Part shown: piece by piece, positions 41,297 to 50,239 of the stretch | Layout: every line of letters starts with the position of its first letter | Numbering within the stretch: the first letter of the stretch is position 1 | From: Streptomyces hiroshimensis | GTDB taxonomy: Bacteria > Actinomycetota > Actinomycetes > Streptomycetales > Streptomycetaceae | Assembly (NCBI RefSeq): GCF_014650335.1 | Contig: NZ_BMUT01000001.1 | Coordinates: 611,037 to 675,036, forward strand | DNA: 64,000 bases | Reading direction: 5' to 3' | Made by a program: the position numbers and the translations under genes | The notes under the pieces: model-generated | What the model saw: the letters and a program-made list of their open reading frames with translations, nothing else | Database searches by the model: none | What the model was told of the DNA's origin: nothing

Positions 41297-43708
41297 GTGG
41301 GCGGGACCACCTTGGTACAGAGCGACGGGCCGGCGGCGCCTGCGCCCGCCCTGCTCGCGCCCGAGACCGCCCCCGTATCCGCGGCGCCGCCCGAACCCGC
41401 CGCCGACCGGGGGCGGTTGGGCGTCGCCCTCGCCGGTCTGCTGCTCGCGCTGTTCCTCGCCGCGCTCGACCAGACCGTCGTCGCCACCGCCCTCCCGACG
41501 ATCGCCGGAGACCTCCACGGAGCCGGCCGGGCCACCTGGATCATCACGGTCTACCTGCTCGGCTCGGCCGTGGCCGTCCCCGTGCACGGCCGGCTCGGCG
41601 AGACCGCCGGCCGCAAGGGCGTCTTCGCCTTCGCCGTCGTCCTCCTCGTCGCCGGCTCCGCCCTCGCGGCCCGGGCCCAGACCATGGACCAGCTCCTCGT
41701 CTTCCGCGCCCTCCAGGGCATCGGCGGCGGCGGCGTGCTCACCGGCGTCCACGCGATCATCGCCGACCTGGCACCCGCCCGCGGGCGCGGCCGCCGCCTC
41801 GGCGCGGCCGCCGCCGTCTTCGGACTCGCCTCCCTCGCCGGACCGCCCCTCGGCGGCCTCCTCACCGACCACGCCTCCTGGCGCTGGTGCTTCCACCTCA
41901 ACGTCCCCCTCGGCCTGCTCGCCCTCCTCGCGGTCACCTTCGGGCTGCGGCTCCCCCGGCCCGTGCGGCGGGCGCGCTTCGACACCCTCGGCGCGCTGCT
42001 CCTCGCCGCCTTCTCGGTCTGCGCCGTGCTGCTGGCCGACCGGGCCGGGGCCGCGGCCGGCTGGCACTCGCGCGTCGTCCTCGGATTCGCCGCGGCCGCC
42101 CTCGGCACCGCGCTGCTCTTCGTCGTCGTCGAACACCTCGCCGCCGACCCCCTCGTCCCGCCCCGCCTCTTCCGCGACCGCGCCTTCCTCGTCTCCGCCG
42201 CCCTCGGCGCGGGCACCGGCGCGGCCCTCTTCGGCGCCGTCGGCTGTCTGCCCACCTTCCTGCAGACGGCCGACGGCGCAGGCGCCGTCCGTGCGGGGCT
42301 GCTCGTGCTGCCCCTGACGGCCGGTGCCGTCCTCGGCTCCCTCCTCAGCGGGCAGTTCGCCCGGCGCACCGGCCGCTGCCGCCTCTTCGCCGCCGCCGGC
42401 TGCGCCGCGGCCGCCTGCGGTGCGTACGCGCTCTCCCACCTCGGCACCGGCACCACCTGGCCCGCCTACGCCCTCTGGACGGCGGCCCTCGGCGCCGGCA
42501 CCGGGCTCGCCCTGCCGGCCCTCGCCCGCGCCGTGCAGAACTCCGTGCCCGCGGCGGACCTCGCCGCCGCGGGCAACGCCACCACGTGCGCACGGCAGCT
42601 GGGCGGCGCGCTCGCCACGGCCGTCCTCGGCGCCCTCCTCGCCCACCGGCTCGGCGGCGGGCCGGGCGGGAGCGGCGGTGTGCCGGGCGGGAGCGGCGTG
42701 GCGCCGGTCCCGCACTCGCTCACCCCGCGGCTGCTCCGCGCCCTGCCCGCCGAGCTGCGCAGCGGCTACGTGCGCGCCTACGCGGACGCCATGCCGCGGA
42801 TCTTTCTCTACCTCGTACCCGTCCTCGTCCTGGGCCTTTTACTCGCCTTCCTGCTGAAGGAGAAACCGCCGGTGTCCCAAAACCTCGCAGAAGCCCCCGT
42901 CATCCCCTCCGCGCGGACCGCACCGCCCGAGGAGGAACCCCCCTTCGTCGCAGGCATCCCCGTCACCGGAGTCGTCCAGCACCACGACGGCACCACCGTC
43001 CCCCGGGCCGCCCTCACCCTGATCGACAGCGGGGGCCGGCAGGTCGGGCGCGGTGCGACCGGCGAGGACGGGCGGTACGCGCTCAGCACCCCCGGAACCG
43101 GCTCCTACGTCCTCATCGCGGCCGCGGGCGGGCACCAGCCGCAGGCCGTCACCGTCACCGTCGGCGAACGACCCGTCGAGCTCGACGTCGTGCTCGGCGG
43201 TGCGGGGCGCCTCGCCGGCACCGTGCTGACCGCCGACGGCTCGCCCGTGCGGGACGCGCTCGTCACCCTCACCAACGTGCACGGCGAGGTCGTCGCCTCC
43301 ACCCGCACCGGGCGCGACGGCGGCTACGACATCGGCGAGCTCATCGCCGGCGAGTACACCCTCGCGGGCAGCGCGCCGGTCTTCCGGCCCGCCGCGCTGC
43401 CGGTGACCGTCCAGTCCTGCCGCGAGACCCGCCAGGACATCGAGCTCGCCGGCGGGGCCGTCCTGCGCGGCGTCGTCCGGGCGGGCGGCGGCCGACTGGT
43501 CGAGGACGCCCGCGTCACCCTCCTGGACGCCGCGGGCAACGTCGTCGACACGGCGACGACCGGGCCCGACGGGGCGTTCCGCTTCGTCGACCTGTCGGCG
43601 GGCGAGTACACCGTCATCGCCGCGGGGTACCCGCCGGTGGCCACGGTCCTCCAGGTGGCCGGCGGAGGCCGCACGGAACGCGACCTCCAACTCGGCCACG
43701 CGGACTAG
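41297..43708 (+). CDS. DHA2-type MFS transporter fused to three carboxypeptidase-regulatory-like domains
   Basis: An 803-residue protein. Residues about 40-530 form a 14-helix DHA2 drug/H+ antiporter (ALDQTVVATALPTIAGDLHG motif D1, GRLGETAGRKGVF motif A). After LLLAFLLKEKP come three beta-sandwich domains of about 80 residues each (GVVQHHDGTTVPRAALTLID, AGTVLTADGSPVRDALVTL, GVVRAGGGRLVEDARVTLLD), each ending in a G-x-YT[LV]-type strand. Such extensions occur in some actinomycete MFS proteins; they would lie at the membrane face. GTG 41297 with GGGGAG upstream is preferred to 41276. Confidence 0.87.
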   Translation: MGGTTLVQSDGPAAPAPALLAPETAPVSAAPPEPAADRGRLGVALAGLLLALFLAALDQTVVATALPTIAGDLHGAGRATWIITVYLLGSAVAVPVHGRLGETAGRKGVFAFAVVLLVAGSALAARAQTMDQLLVFRALQGIGGGGVLTGVHAIIADLAPARGRGRRLGAAAAVFGLASLAGPPLGGLLTDHASWRWCFHLNVPLGLLALLAVTFGLRLPRPVRRARFDTLGALLLAAFSVCAVLLADRAGAAAGWHSRVVLGFAAAALGTALLFVVVEHLAADPLVPPRLFRDRAFLVSAALGAGTGAALFGAVGCLPTFLQTADGAGAVRAGLLVLPLTAGAVLGSLLSGQFARRTGRCRLFAAAGCAAAACGAYALSHLGTGTTWPAYALWTAALGAGTGLALPALARAVQNSVPAADLAAAGNATTCARQLGGALATAVLGALLAHRLGGGPGGSGGVPGGSGVAPVPHSLTPRLLRALPAELRSGYVRAYADAMPRIFLYLVPVLVLGLLLAFLLKEKPPVSQNLAEAPVIPSARTAPPEEEPPFVAGIPVTGVVQHHDGTTVPRAALTLIDSGGRQVGRGATGEDGRYALSTPGTGSYVLIAAAGGHQPQAVTVTVGERPVELDVVLGGAGRLAGTVLTADGSPVRDALVTLTNVHGEVVASTRTGRDGGYDIGELIAGEYTLAGSAPVFRPAALPVTVQSCRETRQDIELAGGAVLRGVVRAGGGRLVEDARVTLLDAAGNVVDTATTGPDGAFRFVDLSAGEYTVIAAGYPPVATVLQVAGGGRTERDLQLGHAD

Positions 43709-44123
43709 CCGTCCGGCTGGGTTCGGGGCATCCCCGGCGCGGGGTGCGGCGGCGCCGCGGCGGGACGCTCGTCCGGCTCCGCCGGACGGCCCGGCTCGAC
43801 CCGTGCGCTGCGGCGGACTCCCTCGGCGGCCACGAGGGCGCTCCTGCCTCGGCAGGAACAACCTCCCGCCGCCGCGGCGCCCGGCCACGACGGCGAGGGC
43901 CCGGCGGAACCGGGGCGTGCCGGGCCCCTGCGGGTGCCGGTGGTCGCGGATTCCGCCGGGCTCTCGCCGTGGTGGTGTCTCGCCGTTGCGGCGGGGGGAT
44001 TTTCCCGGCTTTGCCGGGCCGTCGCCGGGGTTGGGAGGGTTTCCGGCGGCGCCGGGCGGCCGGGCCCGGGCCTGGCGGGCCGTCGCGGCGGGCCCGCCCC
44101 GGGCTTGCCTGTGGGCCGGCCCG
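43709..44123. other. 415-bp convergent intergenic region with stacked hairpins
   Basis: No gene. Several GC hairpins, for example CCCGGC-TTT-GCCGGG near 44006-44020 and CGCCG-TTG-CGGCG near 43980-43993, form a composite terminator between convergent genes. Confidence 0.55.
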
Positions 44124-44636
44124 TTACGGTGTCGGCCACGTTGCGTACCGGCGTAGTCCGTACAGGAGTGGGGGCTGGGTCTCTGTGGTGCGTGGCGTGT
44201 GGGTGCGGACTATTTCGCCGATGACCACCGTGTGGTCGCCGGCGGGGTTCAGGCGGTGGACGCGGCACTCGGCCACCGTGTGGGCGTCCTCCGGCAGCAG
44301 GGGCAGGCCCGTGGCCGGGGAGCGCTCCCAGGGGACGGCCGAGAAGCGGCCCGCGTCGCGGTGGGCGAAGGCCTCCGCGGCGCGGCGGCCCGCCCCGTGC
44401 AGGAGGTTGACGGCGAACCAGCCCCGCTCGGCGAGCACCGGCAGGGTGCTGCCGCCGTTGGAGGCGCACACCAGCAGCAGCGGCGGGTCGAGGGAGACAC
44501 CGCACCACGCCGTGCAGGCGAAGCCGTACGGGCTGCCGAGGCCGTCGTGCGTGGTGACCACGGCCACCCCGCCGGGATGGGCGGCCATCAGGGCGCGGTA
44601 GCTGTCGGGGTCGACGGGGGAGAGCGCGGTGGTCAT
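44124..44636 (-). CDS. FMN/FAD reductase (HpaC/RutF type)
   Basis: A 170-residue flavin reductase: GGVAVVTTHDGLGSPYGFAC, SLDPPLLLVCASNGG, WFAVNLLHGAGR and GDHTVVIGEIVR with PLLYGLRRYAT at the end. It hands reduced flavin to a partner oxygenase. Here the only candidate partners are the two acyl-CoA-dehydrogenase-fold proteins of the same operon, whose fold is shared by group D flavin monooxygenases. ATG 44636 overlaps the MFS stop (ATGA). Confidence 0.9.
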   Translation of the reverse strand: MTTALSPVDPDSYRALMAAHPGGVAVVTTHDGLGSPYGFACTAWCGVSLDPPLLLVCASNGGSTLPVLAERGWFAVNLLHGAGRRAAEAFAHRDAGRFSAVPWERSPATGLPLLPEDAHTVAECRVHRLNPAGDHTVVIGEIVRTHTPRTTETQPPLLYGLRRYATWPTP

Positions 44637-45871
44637 GGCGGGGTCCTTCGGGTGGGTGTGCGGTTGCCGAGGGCCGCGGTGACGCCGATGCTGCCCAGGC
44701 ACAGCACCGTCACCACCCCGGCGAAGACGCCGGCCGCCGTCATGAGCGTGCCGCCGGCCAGCAGCGCGGCCACGCCGACGACCGGCACGGTCAGGCCCAG
44801 GTACGCGGCGACGAAATAGCCGGAGACCAGCTCCGAGACGCGGTCGGGCGAAGCCTGGGACGTCACCAGCGCCAGGCCGGACTTGAAGGACGTGCCCGCG
44901 CCCGCGCCGCCCAGCACCGAGCCGCACAGGAAGACGGGCAGGGAGGCGGCGGACAGGCCCGTGAGGATGAGGCCGAGCCCGACCGGGACGGCGGTCATGC
45001 CGGCGACCAGGCCGGCGCGCGGCGCCATCCGCACCGCGAGGAGCTGGGCCGCCCCCGCGGAGCCGAAGGCGCTGAAGGCCACGAGGCCGACGGCGAGATG
45101 GCTGTGGTTGTGCAGCCCCTGCACGAGGAAGTTGCCCGCCAGCGCGGCCAGCAGGCCCAGCAGGGAGAACGAGGCGAAGACCGCGACCGCCGCGGCGGTG
45201 AACGGCCGCCGCACGGCGGGCGGCACCCCGATCCGCTGCGGGCGGATCCGGCCCCCGCGCGCCACGACCCGCTCGGGCAGCAGCACGAGGGCCGCGCCCG
45301 GCAGCAGCAGGACGATCAGGACGGTGTAGGGCAGCACCTCGGGCGAGGGCGCGTACTCCACGAGCACGCCCGACAGCAGCGCCCCGCTGCCGAGCCCGGC
45401 CATGTTGGTGACCGAGGCGATCAGGGCGGCCCGGGGCGGGGAGGGGTGCAGGTCTCTCAGATACGCGGTGGCGGCGCCGGTCGTCAGGCCCACCGAGACG
45501 CCGGAGAGCAGCCGCCCGGCGAACAGCCCCGGCAGGGTGGGCAGGGCGATGAAGACGACGCTGCTCGCCGCGGCCACGACCAGCGCCGGGACGAGCGTGG
45601 CCCGCCGCCCGATCTTGTCCGACAGCCCTCCGAACAGCAGCAGGGCGGCCAGGATGCCCGCCGCGTAGGCCGCGAAGACCAGGGCGACGACCGGCGGGGA
45701 CAGGTGCAGCCGCTGCGCGTACAGGGCGTAGACGGGGGTCGGTACGGTGCCGCCCGCCATCACCACGAACAGCATGTACGTGACGATGGGGACGGCGGTA
45801 CGTGGGACGGCGGGCAGGGCGGGGGCCGGGGCCCCCGCCGCGGCGAGCCGCCGCTGTCCGTTGGCCCTCAC
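44633..45871 (-). CDS. MFS exporter of the prolyl-type cluster
   Basis: A 412-residue, 12-helix major facilitator protein with motif A GGLSDKIGRRATLVPAL (about residue 85) and AGTSFKSGLALVTSQASP. GTG 45871 overlaps the upstream dehydrogenase stop (GTGA), so it belongs to the operon and probably exports its product. Confidence 0.88.
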   Translation of the reverse strand: MRANGQRRLAAAGAPAPALPAVPRTAVPIVTYMLFVVMAGGTVPTPVYALYAQRLHLSPPVVALVFAAYAAGILAALLLFGGLSDKIGRRATLVPALVVAAASSVVFIALPTLPGLFAGRLLSGVSVGLTTGAATAYLRDLHPSPPRAALIASVTNMAGLGSGALLSGVLVEYAPSPEVLPYTVLIVLLLPGAALVLLPERVVARGGRIRPQRIGVPPAVRRPFTAAAVAVFASFSLLGLLAALAGNFLVQGLHNHSHLAVGLVAFSAFGSAGAAQLLAVRMAPRAGLVAGMTAVPVGLGLILTGLSAASLPVFLCGSVLGGAGAGTSFKSGLALVTSQASPDRVSELVSGYFVAAYLGLTVPVVGVAALLAGGTLMTAAGVFAGVVTVLCLGSIGVTAALGNRTPTRRTPP

Positions 45872-47076
45872 CAGTCGAAGGCCGTCGCGTCGTACAGGTT
45901 GACGCCGAGCGCGGCCTTGCCCAGGTACTCCAGGCACTCCTCCGGCTTGGCGGGCATCACGGAGGCGAAGGACGCCTCGCGCAGCAGCCGTTCCAGCGGC
46001 TGCGACCGGTTCACGGCCGCCGAGCCGCAGATCCGGACGGCGTCCTGCGCGAGGGCGGGCCCGGCCTCGCCGACGACGTACTTCGCGGCGTGCACGGCGG
46101 CGTTGGCCCCGACGCTGCCGCGCGCGGCGTCGACCCGCGCACCGGCCTCGGCGACCAGGGCCCGCGCCGCGCTCAGCCGCGCCGACATCCGGCCGAGCTC
46201 GCGCTGCAGCACCGGCGATGCGGCGCGCCGGGGCGAGGCGCCCACATGGTCCGTGGTGAAGCGCAGGATCGCCTCGGCGATGCCCAGGTAGGCGCCGGTG
46301 TACCCGGCGATCATCCAGTGCGGCTCGCGCACCAGCTTGTACAGGGACATCCCCTCGACGCCGAGGAAGAGCCGGGAGCGCGGCACGGTCACCGCGTCCA
46401 GGGTCATGCCCGCGGTGCTGGTGCCGTACATGGCGGACAGGCTGTGCACCTCCCCGAAGCCCACGCCGGGGTCGTCCGCGGCGACCACGAAGTGCGAGAC
46501 CTCGCCGCTGCCGTCGGTGCCCTCGGCGCGGGCGGCGACCACGTAGTAGTCGGCGACGCCCGCCAGCGAGACGAAGGACTTCTCGCCGGTGATGACGTAA
46601 CCGCCGTCCCCGGTACGGCGGTAGGAGGTGCGCACGCCGCGCAGCTTGGCGCCGCTGCCGGCCTCGGAGGTGGCGGAGGCGAACAGCTTCCGCCCGTGGA
46701 CCACCTCGTCGAAGAGCCAGGACCGGAAGGCCTCCGCCGCGGGCGGCAGGGGCGTCCCGGCGGACTCGCACAGCGAGCCGATCGCGACGTTGTGCATGTT
46801 GAAGCCGAGGGCGGCGGCGCCGTTGTGGGCGCCCAGCACGGCCAGCACGCGGGAGTACCCGGCGAAGCCGAGCCCGGCGCCGCCGGCCTCGCGCGGCACG
46901 AGCAGGCCGAGCAGCCCGGCCTCGCGCAGGATGCGGTAGGTCTCGTGGCCGGTGGAGCGGCCCGCGTCCACCTCGGCGGCGAACGGGGCGAGGGCCGCCC
47001 CGGTCTCCTCGGCGAGGTCGAGCAGTTCGTCGAATTCCGCGGGCAGCGGCAGCTCGGTGGGCAAGGACATGGCCAT
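45868..47076 (-). CDS. Acyl-CoA-dehydrogenase-fold flavoprotein 1 (prolyl-carrier oxidase candidate)
   Basis: A 402-residue ACAD-fold protein: GLLGLLVPREAGGAGLGFAG, ASATSEAGSGAKLRGV (FAD site), YVITGEKSFVSLAGVADYY. At the place of the usual catalytic Glu loop (EGTAEIQ in Mcd) it reads AKPEECLE, so the canonical Glu is absent. With an amino-acid ligase and a carrier protein in the operon, it may act on a carrier-bound aminoacyl group as PltE/RedW/AnaB-type prolyl oxidases do, or be an oxygenase fed by the flavin reductase. ATG 47076 with GAAAGG upstream. Confidence 0.75.
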   Translation of the reverse strand: MAMSLPTELPLPAEFDELLDLAEETGAALAPFAAEVDAGRSTGHETYRILREAGLLGLLVPREAGGAGLGFAGYSRVLAVLGAHNGAAALGFNMHNVAIGSLCESAGTPLPPAAEAFRSWLFDEVVHGRKLFASATSEAGSGAKLRGVRTSYRRTGDGGYVITGEKSFVSLAGVADYYVVAARAEGTDGSGEVSHFVVAADDPGVGFGEVHSLSAMYGTSTAGMTLDAVTVPRSRLFLGVEGMSLYKLVREPHWMIAGYTGAYLGIAEAILRFTTDHVGASPRRAASPVLQRELGRMSARLSAARALVAEAGARVDAARGSVGANAAVHAAKYVVGEAGPALAQDAVRICGSAAVNRSQPLERLLREASFASVMPAKPEECLEYLGKAALGVNLYDATAFDW

Positions 47077-47125
47077 GAGGGGCCTTTCGGAAATCGGATT
47101 CCCGGCTGGGGAATCGGTTCGCGAA

Positions 47126-48340
47126 TCAGTTTTCGACGGGGAGCCCGAATTCACGGGCGACGCCGATGCGCAGCAGGTCGTTGGGCCCTGCATACGTGAG
47201 TGCCGCCATGGGGCTGTGCAGATCGGCGGGGAGTTCGGAATCGGCGATGAAGGCCCGTACGCCCGACAGCGCGGTGGCGTGCTCGGTCAGCCGTACGTAG
47301 TCCTCGGAAACGGAGATCTTGGTCAGGGCGGCCTCGGCCGCCAGCCGGCGGGTGGGCGTTCCCGCGTCCAGCCGCGCCGCCATGGCGTACAGCAGGGTGC
47401 GGGAGCGGTGCAGGACGAGCGCCATGTCGCTGATGCGGGCGGCCACTTGGTGGCTGGAGCCCATGCGGCGGCCGAAGTGGCCGCGCCCGGACGCCCAGTC
47501 CGTCAGGCGCTGCAGGGTGCGGCGCATCGGGCCGAGGGCGTAGCCGAGCAGCAGGGCCCGCTCCCACGTGGTGGTGGAGGAGAGGATCGCCAGGCCCGAG
47601 CCCTCGCCGCCGACGAGGCTGCCGGCCTCCAGCCGCACCCCGTCGAAGACGAGCTCGCCCATCGGCACGCCGGGCAGCGCGGTCTTGGCGAAGGCGTCGG
47701 CGCGGGTCACGCCCGGGGTGGCGACGGGGAAGAGGAAGGCGGACAGGGCGAAGGGCGAGCGGCCCTGCTCGGTGCGGGCGAAGACCAGGGCCAGGTCGGC
47801 CACGGGGGCGGCGGTGATGAAGGTCTTGGCGCCCTCCAGCACATAGCCGCCGCCGTCGCTGCCGTCACGGTCGCCGTCGCCGTTGCCTTCGCGCCGGGCG
47901 CGGGTGTCCATCGACAGCGGGTCGCTGCCGCCCTTGCGCTCGGTGAGGGCGTGGCACAGCAGCTCCCGCCCGTCCTGGATGCGGGCGACGGACCGCCATG
48001 CGTCGGCGGGGAGCACGGCGCGCAGCGGGTACTCCATGCCGAACACCTGGGAGGCCATGGCGTAGACGACACCGGGGTCGGCGCCGGCCAGGCCGATGCC
48101 CTCGATCATGGCGAGCGAGCGGGTGACGGGCCCCGGGGCGGCGTCGTCCGCGGACTCCCCGGGACCGGGCTCCGGGGGGTCCAGACGCAGCACGCCGAGT
48201 CCGGCCAGGGCCTCCCACTGGTCGCGGAAGGCCTTCCCGGCCAGCTGCTCCACCAGGGGCAGGGCCCGGTCGCGGTACTCGTCGACCACGGCCTCGGTCC
48301 CCGGCGGACCGGAGCGCAGCAGACGGTCGGCGGCGCTCAT
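47126..48340 (-). CDS. Acyl-CoA-dehydrogenase-fold flavoprotein 2
   Basis: A 404-residue, more diverged ACAD-fold protein: HALTERKGGSDPLSMDTRAR (about residues 128-147), LEGAKTFITAAPVADLALV, ALLLGYALGPMRRTL and a C-terminal PVEN end. The catalytic loop reads YAGPNDLLR where EGTAEIQ is expected, so this copy too lacks the standard Glu. It may catalyse a second oxidation or a flavin-dependent hydroxylation. ATG 48340 overlaps the carrier-protein stop (ATGA). Confidence 0.72.
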   Translation of the reverse strand: MSAADRLLRSGPPGTEAVVDEYRDRALPLVEQLAGKAFRDQWEALAGLGVLRLDPPEPGPGESADDAAPGPVTRSLAMIEGIGLAGADPGVVYAMASQVFGMEYPLRAVLPADAWRSVARIQDGRELLCHALTERKGGSDPLSMDTRARREGNGDGDRDGSDGGGYVLEGAKTFITAAPVADLALVFARTEQGRSPFALSAFLFPVATPGVTRADAFAKTALPGVPMGELVFDGVRLEAGSLVGGEGSGLAILSSTTTWERALLLGYALGPMRRTLQRLTDWASGRGHFGRRMGSSHQVAARISDMALVLHRSRTLLYAMAARLDAGTPTRRLAAEAALTKISVSEDYVRLTEHATALSGVRAFIADSELPADLHSPMAALTYAGPNDLLRIGVAREFGLPVEN

Positions 48341-48600
48341 CGCGCGGCCCCCGCCCGGATGTCCTCCAGCACGCTCCACAGCGCCTGAGGGCTGCGGAAG
48401 TTGGCCGCGACGATCTCGGCGTCCGGCAGGACGATGCCGGCCCGGGCGTCGAGCGCCGCGACGATCTGCATGATCGACAGGGAGTCCAGCAGGCCCTGTT
48501 CGAGCAGCGGGGTGTCGGGACGGAGCTGCTGCGGCTCCTCGCCGCGCCCCCAGGTGATCTTGCTGCTGATCAGGGTGCAGAGGTCCTCTACGGTGTTCAC
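48337..48600 (-). CDS. Acyl/peptidyl carrier protein
   Basis: An 87-residue carrier protein with the phosphopantetheine Ser 40 in GLLDSLSIMQIV and normal helix I (VEDLCTLISSKI). GTG 48600 has GGAGG 8 bases upstream. It follows the ligase gene by 52 bp and presumably holds the activated amino acid while the flavoproteins work. Confidence 0.92.
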   Translation of the reverse strand: MNTVEDLCTLISSKITWGRGEEPQQLRPDTPLLEQGLLDSLSIMQIVAALDARAGIVLPDAEIVAANFRSPQALWSVLEDIRAGAAR

Positions 48601-48652
48601 GACGTTTCCTCCGTTGGGGTTACGCAGTGGGTGGTCAGTACGTAGTGGGCGA

Positions 48653-50239
48653 TCAGTCGGTGCGGGCGGCGAGCGCGCGGCGGTCGACCTTGCCGCGGGC
48701 GTTGACGGGCAGGGCGGCGGCCAGGACGACGCGGTCGGGGAGCATGCGCAGCGGCAGGAGCCCGCGCAGACCGGCGAGGATGTCCTCGGTGATCTCTTCA
48801 GTGATGTCCTCGGAGCTCTGCTCGGCGGCCGCACCGCCCTCGCCGCCCCCCTGGACGTACGCCCAGATCTCGCCGTGGTGCGCGCCGTCCTTGGCGACGA
48901 CCGCGGCGGCGGTGACGCGGGGCAGCGCGAGCACGGCGCTCTCGACGTCGAGCAGGTCGATGCGGTGGCCGCGCCGCTTGACCTGGGTGTCGCCGCGGCC
49001 GCGCAGGAAGACGCGGCCGTCGGCGGTGATGCGGCCGATGTCGCCGGTGGCGTAGGCGCGGCGGGCGACGCCGTCGCGGAAGCGCACCGTTCGGGTGGGG
49101 TCGGTGAGGGTCCCGTCCTGCAGGTATCCCTGGAAGACGGTGGCACCGGCGACGTGGATCTCGCCGGTGCCGTCGGTGGGCAGGCCGTCCTCGCCGAGGA
49201 CGTCGACGACGACGACGCCGTCGACGGCCCGGCCGATGGTGATCTCCTGGTCGGCCGTCCAGCCGGCGGGCACCCGGCTGTACGTGCAGACGTTGGTCTC
49301 CGTAGGCCCGTAGAGGTTGTAGAAGGGCACGTCGCCCAGGAGGTGCAGATAGCGCTCCAGGGGGCGCGGTGCGAAGGGCTCGCCCGCGAACGCCGCCACG
49401 CGCAGGGAGGCCGGGAAGTCCTGCGCGATGCCGCCCCGTTCGAGCATGCCCTGGTAGAGGGAGGGCACCGCGTAGAAGGCGGTGATCCTCTGGTCGTGGA
49501 GCCAGCCGACGACGTCGCGCGGGAAGGCCCGCAGGACGTCGGGCATGAGGACGGCGCAGGCGCCCGCCGCGGCCGTGCTGAACAGGTCGAAGGTCGTGAG
49601 GTCGAAGGTCAGGGCGGCCTGGGAGCCCACGCGGTCGGTCTCCGTCAGCCCGAGCTCGGCGGCGGCCCAGAGCGCGAAGTGGGCGACGTTGGCGTGGGAG
49701 AGGAGCACCCCTTTGGGGCGGCCGGTGCTGCCGGAGGTGAAGAGGACGTAGCCGCCGCGGTCGGTGGGCGCGGGCAGCGGGGCGGGGCGGTCCGCCGGGG
49801 CGAGGGTGCGGATCCGGTGCAGGCCGTGGTCCAGGGCGCCCTCGTCCGGCTCGGGCCCCGCGCCCGCCTCGGCGGCGGCGCGGCGGCAGCCCTCCAGGGA
49901 GCGGTCCGAGGCGAGCAGCAGGGAGATCCCGGCGCCGCGCACCATGTGGGCCGTGCGGACGGGCGGGTCGGCGACGTCGAGCGGGGCCACGACCGCCCCG
50001 GCCCGCAGCGCCGCGTAGATGCCGAGGACCGCCTCGGGGCCCTTGGGCGCGAGGACGCCCACGCGGTCCCCGGTCTCCAGGCCGGCCGAGCGCAGCTGCC
50101 GGGCCAGCCCGTCGACGGCGCGGTCGAGTTCGGCGTAGGTCCAGGTGCGGCCCCGGGCGGTGAGGGCGGGGCGGGAGGGGTGCCGGCGGGCGGACGTGGC
50201 GAGCAGGCCGTCCAGGCGGATGTCGTCGAGGTCGCTCAT
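48653..50239 (-). CDS. Amino-acid-AMP ligase, prolyl-type pocket
   Basis: A 528-residue stand-alone adenylation enzyme: FTSGSTGRPKGVLLSHANV (A3), FYNLYGPTETNVCTY (A5), YATGDIGR (A7), RRGHRIDLLDVE (A8) and NARGKVDRRAL (A10, Lys). Aligning against GrsA by eye, the eight pocket residues read D-L-F-Y-A-A-L-V, close to the code I recall for prolyl-AMP ligases of pyrrole pathways (PltF/RedM type). It should load an imino acid on the carrier protein. ATG 50239 overlaps the hydrolase stop. Confidence 0.85.
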   Translation of the reverse strand: MSDLDDIRLDGLLATSARRHPSRPALTARGRTWTYAELDRAVDGLARQLRSAGLETGDRVGVLAPKGPEAVLGIYAALRAGAVVAPLDVADPPVRTAHMVRGAGISLLLASDRSLEGCRRAAAEAGAGPEPDEGALDHGLHRIRTLAPADRPAPLPAPTDRGGYVLFTSGSTGRPKGVLLSHANVAHFALWAAAELGLTETDRVGSQAALTFDLTTFDLFSTAAAGACAVLMPDVLRAFPRDVVGWLHDQRITAFYAVPSLYQGMLERGGIAQDFPASLRVAAFAGEPFAPRPLERYLHLLGDVPFYNLYGPTETNVCTYSRVPAGWTADQEITIGRAVDGVVVVDVLGEDGLPTDGTGEIHVAGATVFQGYLQDGTLTDPTRTVRFRDGVARRAYATGDIGRITADGRVFLRGRGDTQVKRRGHRIDLLDVESAVLALPRVTAAAVVAKDGAHHGEIWAYVQGGGEGGAAAEQSSEDITEEITEDILAGLRGLLPLRMLPDRVVLAAALPVNARGKVDRRALAARTD

